A DNA stretch of 64,000 nucleotides from Pseudobdellovibrionaceae bacterium (GTDB taxonomy: Bacteria; Bdellovibrionota; Bdellovibrionia; Bdellovibrionales; UBA1609), in NCBI GenBank assembly GCA_947444305.1, contig CANEZP010000006.1:124001-188000 (forward strand), given 5' to 3'. Both the position numbers and the translations under genes were made by a program. Positions 61,464 through 64,000 of the stretch are shown here, piece by piece. Numbering within the stretch: the stretch's first letter is position 1; the number at the start of each line of letters is the position of its first letter. The notes below the pieces were generated by a model that ran no database searches, was not told the DNA's origin, and saw only the letters and a program-made list of their open reading frames with translations.

Positions 61464-61513
61464 CGACCGCAAGCCTGCGGTCGCTGATAGTGCGGACCGC
61501 AAGCCTGCGGTCC
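61464..61513 (+). repeat. Two tandem identical hairpins downstream of groEL
   Basis: GACCGCA-AGCC-TGCGGTC occurs at 61465-61482 and again at 61495-61512, 30 bp apart. Each is flanked by further pairing bases. They may stabilise the mRNA 3' end or be a short palindromic repeat family. They precede the strong terminator at 61559. Confidence 0.65.
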
Positions 61514-61558
61514 TTAGCGTCGACCACCCCGGTGGACGAAGCTGCATCAGAAAATTAA

Positions 61559-61590
61559 AAACCCGAGCTCTAAAAGGCTCGGGTTTTTTT
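61559..61590 (+). terminator. Intrinsic terminator after groEL
   Basis: AACCCGAGC-TCTAAAAG-GCTCGGGTTTTTTT: nine-pair stem with a T7 run. Ends the groEL transcript. Confidence 0.95.
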
Positions 61591-61634
61591 ATGCCTAAAA
61601 TGAATCGCGGATTTAGTTGACGACCATCTTAAAA

Positions 61635-62225
61635 CTATTTTCTACGGCCTAAGTTGTCGCAACCGCCGGCAATCCAGCAGTTGTGCCCGCCGCAAAGAAA
61701 GATTCCCTGGTAACCTGACTGACGGACTTGAACGTGATGCTCACGAAAATTCGGCCAGGTCGGCAACATGGATTGATTTGCGAAAGCGGTCGACATGCGG
61801 TCGAACGATTCACGACGGCCGGCTTGTGAATCCAAAAAGTAATCGTGGCCTCCCTGTCCAATTTCACCCTCGTAGCCCGTATCGCGAACCACGACAAAGT
61901 GCTCGTGACGGGTTAAACCACTCGGAAAAATTTCGGCGAGCCACTGAATTGTTTCGGTCGAAAGACTTTTAATCGCATCGGGATTGAGTAGATCGCAGGA
62001 TACGGGCACATTCGCCGGCCATCTACCGACGGTTATGGTGCGATTCGCGACGACGGTGTTGGTCCGTCCGCTTGAAGAAGATAAAGAACTACTGTTGTTC
62101 GAAGCGGCGGTGATGGGAAGCGCGGCCTGGTCTTTCTCGGAACAAGCCGAAAGACAAAAAGCAAAAGCAAAGACACCAATGGTGACACGTAACGGTGAAC
62201 GAAATGAAAACTGCTCGACTGACAT
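61635..62225 (-). CDS. Lipoprotein with internal duplication, 196 aa
   Basis: Signal reaches lipobox LSAC (FAFAFCLSACSEKD). After a Ser-rich stretch come two related segments, EHFVVVRDTGYEGEIGQGGHDYF and HHVQVRQSGYQGIFLCGGHNCW. Each has a VxVR-x-(T/S)GY-(E/Q)G core and GGH. Cys cluster near the C-terminus (CGGHNCWIAGGC). Family not recognised. Confidence 0.6.
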   Translation of the reverse strand: MSVEQFSFRSPLRVTIGVFAFAFCLSACSEKDQAALPITAASNNSSSLSSSSGRTNTVVANRTITVGRWPANVPVSCDLLNPDAIKSLSTETIQWLAEIFPSGLTRHEHFVVVRDTGYEGEIGQGGHDYFLDSQAGRRESFDRMSTAFANQSMLPTWPNFREHHVQVRQSGYQGIFLCGGHNCWIAGGCDNLGRRK

Positions 62226-62283
62226 TTTTTACCCCCGTAAAAAAATAAACCCCAAGTTCGGAACAAAACTAATTTTAAAATAT

Positions 62284-62805
62284 TTAGCGAGTGGCGTTGC
62301 CTGAATCGCCGCCGCCACCGGCGTAGCTTACCGCCGCCTGCGCTTGCGGAGCGGCCGCGGCTTGAACCTGCGCCGCGCGTACGGGCTTACCCGGAGTGGA
62401 TACGCTGACCGCGTTGGCCTCTTCCGCGCTCGAAGGCTTATAAGACGCAACGACGCGTGAAGGTGATGAATGGTCGCTGATCGCGACTTCGGCAAAAGGA
62501 TTATTCGATTGAGACATCGTTGAAATGACGTTGCGAACCCGCTCTTGCTCGGCGGCGGGATTTAGCGACGCCGGAAGGACGGGCGGTTTACCGACGGTAA
62601 CGGGTAAACCCGCGGCCGGCGCGCCGGGCATGCCGGTGAGACCGTTCAGGTTATTCGAAGCGAGTTGATTGTTCGAAGCCAATTGGTTGTTCGAAGCAAC
62701 GCTAATGTTGTTGTCGCTCGCGATCTTCATGGAGCACGCGGTTTGCGTGACGGCGAGGATCAATAAGAGACATACACCCGAATACTTAATAATTTTTTTG
62801 TTCAT
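62284..62805 (-). CDS. Low-complexity lipoprotein, 173 aa
   Basis: The ATG at 62805 starts MNKKIIKYSGVCLLLILAVTQTACS, a lipoprotein signal. The mature part is Asn/Ser/Ala-rich, with tandem ASNNQL repeats (three copies), then Pro and Gln/Ala-rich stretches. Probably an unstructured envelope linker. Function unknown. Confidence 0.6.
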   Translation of the reverse strand: MNKKIIKYSGVCLLLILAVTQTACSMKIASDNNISVASNNQLASNNQLASNNLNGLTGMPGAPAAGLPVTVGKPPVLPASLNPAAEQERVRNVISTMSQSNNPFAEVAISDHSSPSRVVASYKPSSAEEANAVSVSTPGKPVRAAQVQAAAAPQAQAAVSYAGGGGDSGNATR

Positions 62806-62900
62806 TGCCTGTGTACGGAGCAAGGAACATTCCACGCGGGCGCTCTATTACGGCATCTGGCTGACCACGGACTTCACACCTATATAGGTGGTCGACACGA

Positions 62901-64000
62901 TCAGATGTTGCGCTTCAAAGCTTCCACGATCTCTACGCGAGAGGCTCGGTACGCGGGAATCAACGTGGCGAACACGGCCATCAGGCTCATGATGATGAAG
63001 GCTCGCAAGAACGCCGAAGGTAACACGTCGACTTCCATCGGGAAAGCGGAGGTCGCTCCCGGAGTCATGATCGGGATCTGTAAGTACGTTAGGAAGTGGG
63101 CAAGAAAATAACCGAGCACGCAGCCGCAGATGCCGCCCATCATCCCGAGAATCAAACCCTCGGTGATGAACTGTACCAAAACGAGACGGCGCGAATTGCC
63201 GAGCGCGCGCACGGTTCCGATCTCGCCGGTCCGTTCGCTAATGGACATACCCACGATGTTGCCGATGGCGAGTAAGGCCAGCAACATCAAGATCCATTGG
63301 ATCACCGTGTTCTGCATTTCAAAATATTCAACCACTTGCCGGTAATAAACGGCTAGCTCACGCCACGTGCGCACGCCCGTTCCTTCCGGAAGTTCGGCTT
63401 TGATCACGTCCCGTACGTGATCGGTGTCGGGCGTTCGGTCGAGCTGAACGACTAAGCGCTCGAGACCGTCGGTATCGAGCAACTTTTGCGCGGTCGCGAG
63501 CGGGATGAAGAAGGTCGAATTATCTACTTCGGAGAGTCCGCTTCGGAAGATGCCGACGAGTTCGCAGTCGAGCGCGTTGACCGACCCGTCGTACGTGTAA
63601 CCGAGGAGCGTAACTTGGCTGCCGACTTCGAGGCCGATCTGATCACGTAAACCTTTACCCATGATCACTTCGAACTTCGAACCGGCGTTGAGATTGCGGC
63701 CGTCGATCGTACGGATATTTTCGAGCTGCGCTTTTTCGACGGCGGTGTCGAAGGCGACGCCCCGGGCGCTGATCGATTGCTCACCGTTATTGATTAAACC
63801 GTAGAAAGTAATTCTACCCGATGCGTAAGCGACGCCGGGGACTTTATTAATCTTCGCCAGAAGCTCGGGCGTAAGACGGATCAGCCGCGACTTCGGACTA
63901 TCCTTCGCGGAGAGTTCCCACGTCTTATCGCTCGCGACTTGTAGATGACCAAACTGCGCATTGATCGCGATGGCTTCGAGCTTTCGCACGAGGTTGTAAG
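62901..64000 (-). CDS. ABC-type permease, FtsX/LolC-like (5' end off the window)
   Basis: The frame is open past the right edge: the track start at 63989 is GTG, but upstream codons YNL continue in frame, so the gene is partial. It shows a MacB-like periplasmic domain (FYGLINNGEQSISARGVAFDTAVEKAQL), then FtsX motif ISERTGEIGTVRALGNSRRLVLVQFITEGLILGMMGGICGCVLGYFLA and AVFATLIPAYRASRVEIVEALKRNI, the usual C-terminus. Lacks the first N-terminal helix within the window. Likely moves lipoprotein or lipid across or out of the inner membrane with an ATPase partner located beyond the window. Confidence 0.85.
   Translation of the reverse strand, partial: YNLVRKLEAIAINAQFGHLQVASDKTWELSAKDSPKSRLIRLTPELLAKINKVPGVAYASGRITFYGLINNGEQSISARGVAFDTAVEKAQLENIRTIDGRNLNAGSKFEVIMGKGLRDQIGLEVGSQVTLLGYTYDGSVNALDCELVGIFRSGLSEVDNSTFFIPLATAQKLLDTDGLERLVVQLDRTPDTDHVRDVIKAELPEGTGVRTWRELAVYYRQVVEYFEMQNTVIQWILMLLALLAIGNIVGMSISERTGEIGTVRALGNSRRLVLVQFITEGLILGMMGGICGCVLGYFLAHFLTYLQIPIMTPGATSAFPMEVDVLPSAFLRAFIIMSLMAVFATLIPAYRASRVEIVEALKRNI

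Overview
The window looks like chromosomal DNA from a Gram-negative bacterium with an outer membrane, most likely a member of the Bdellovibrionota. This is an inference. The clues are two lipoproteins whose lipobox reads FQNC (18320 and 44275), the large share of exported proteins of unknown function, dense short operons, and a moderately GC-rich background. There is no CRISPR array, no rRNA operon, no prophage and no recognisable integrase or transposase.

Layout. 1-2159 (minus): an electron-transfer operon with two cytochrome c proteins and a heme-motif/beta-barrel fusion. 2314-4824: small exported or unknown proteins, including a Cys-rich repeat protein. 4897-13333: tRNA-Ser(CGA), lipoproteins, a TrmK-like methyltransferase, SlyX, a YedK/HMCES-type SRAP protein, exported MsrB, an LprI-like protein and a DUF481 outer-membrane protein. 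13502-20462: exported and membrane proteins of unknown function, a GNAT-like protein and an FQNC lipoprotein. 20674-25704: tRNA-Ser(GCT), tRNA-Arg(ACG), a large hybrid histidine kinase with a divergent Hpt protein, a DUF4097 protein and tRNA-Asn(GTT). 25699-27336: a small AT-richer island that starts in the 3' end of tRNA-Asn. It is bounded by two ~217-221 bp direct repeats and carries one secreted trypsin-like protease. 27790-31099: CsbD, an outer-membrane protein, a metallophosphoesterase lipoprotein, and a TetR plus SDR operon. 31166-36880: a tight five-gene operon A1-B1-B2-A2-B3. It alternates two paralogous membrane-anchored ALEALD-motif proteins with three paralogous secreted zincin-like proteins. 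I could not assign it to any system I know, and it is my best candidate for something undescribed. 38046-43532: an RND pump with a TolC-like partner but no adaptor gene, and a divergent TetR. 44275-54899: CotH-like kinase lipoprotein, outer-membrane proteins, a Ser/Thr kinase translationally coupled to a sigma54-type AAA+ regulator with an altered GAFTGA loop, and further lipoproteins. 54966-55901: a decayed MFS transporter behind an intact 30-residue membrane peptide. 56284-64000: Aat with a signal peptide, groES and groEL separated by an intrinsic terminator, lipoproteins and the end of an ABC-type permease.

Working together: most of the content concerns the cell envelope. The signalling genes (hybrid kinase with Hpt; Ser/Thr kinase with AAA+ regulator; two TetR repressors that share an AAGTAAWTACTTAC operator-like motif) probably control envelope and efflux functions. 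All functional statements rest on reading motifs by eye. No database search was run.
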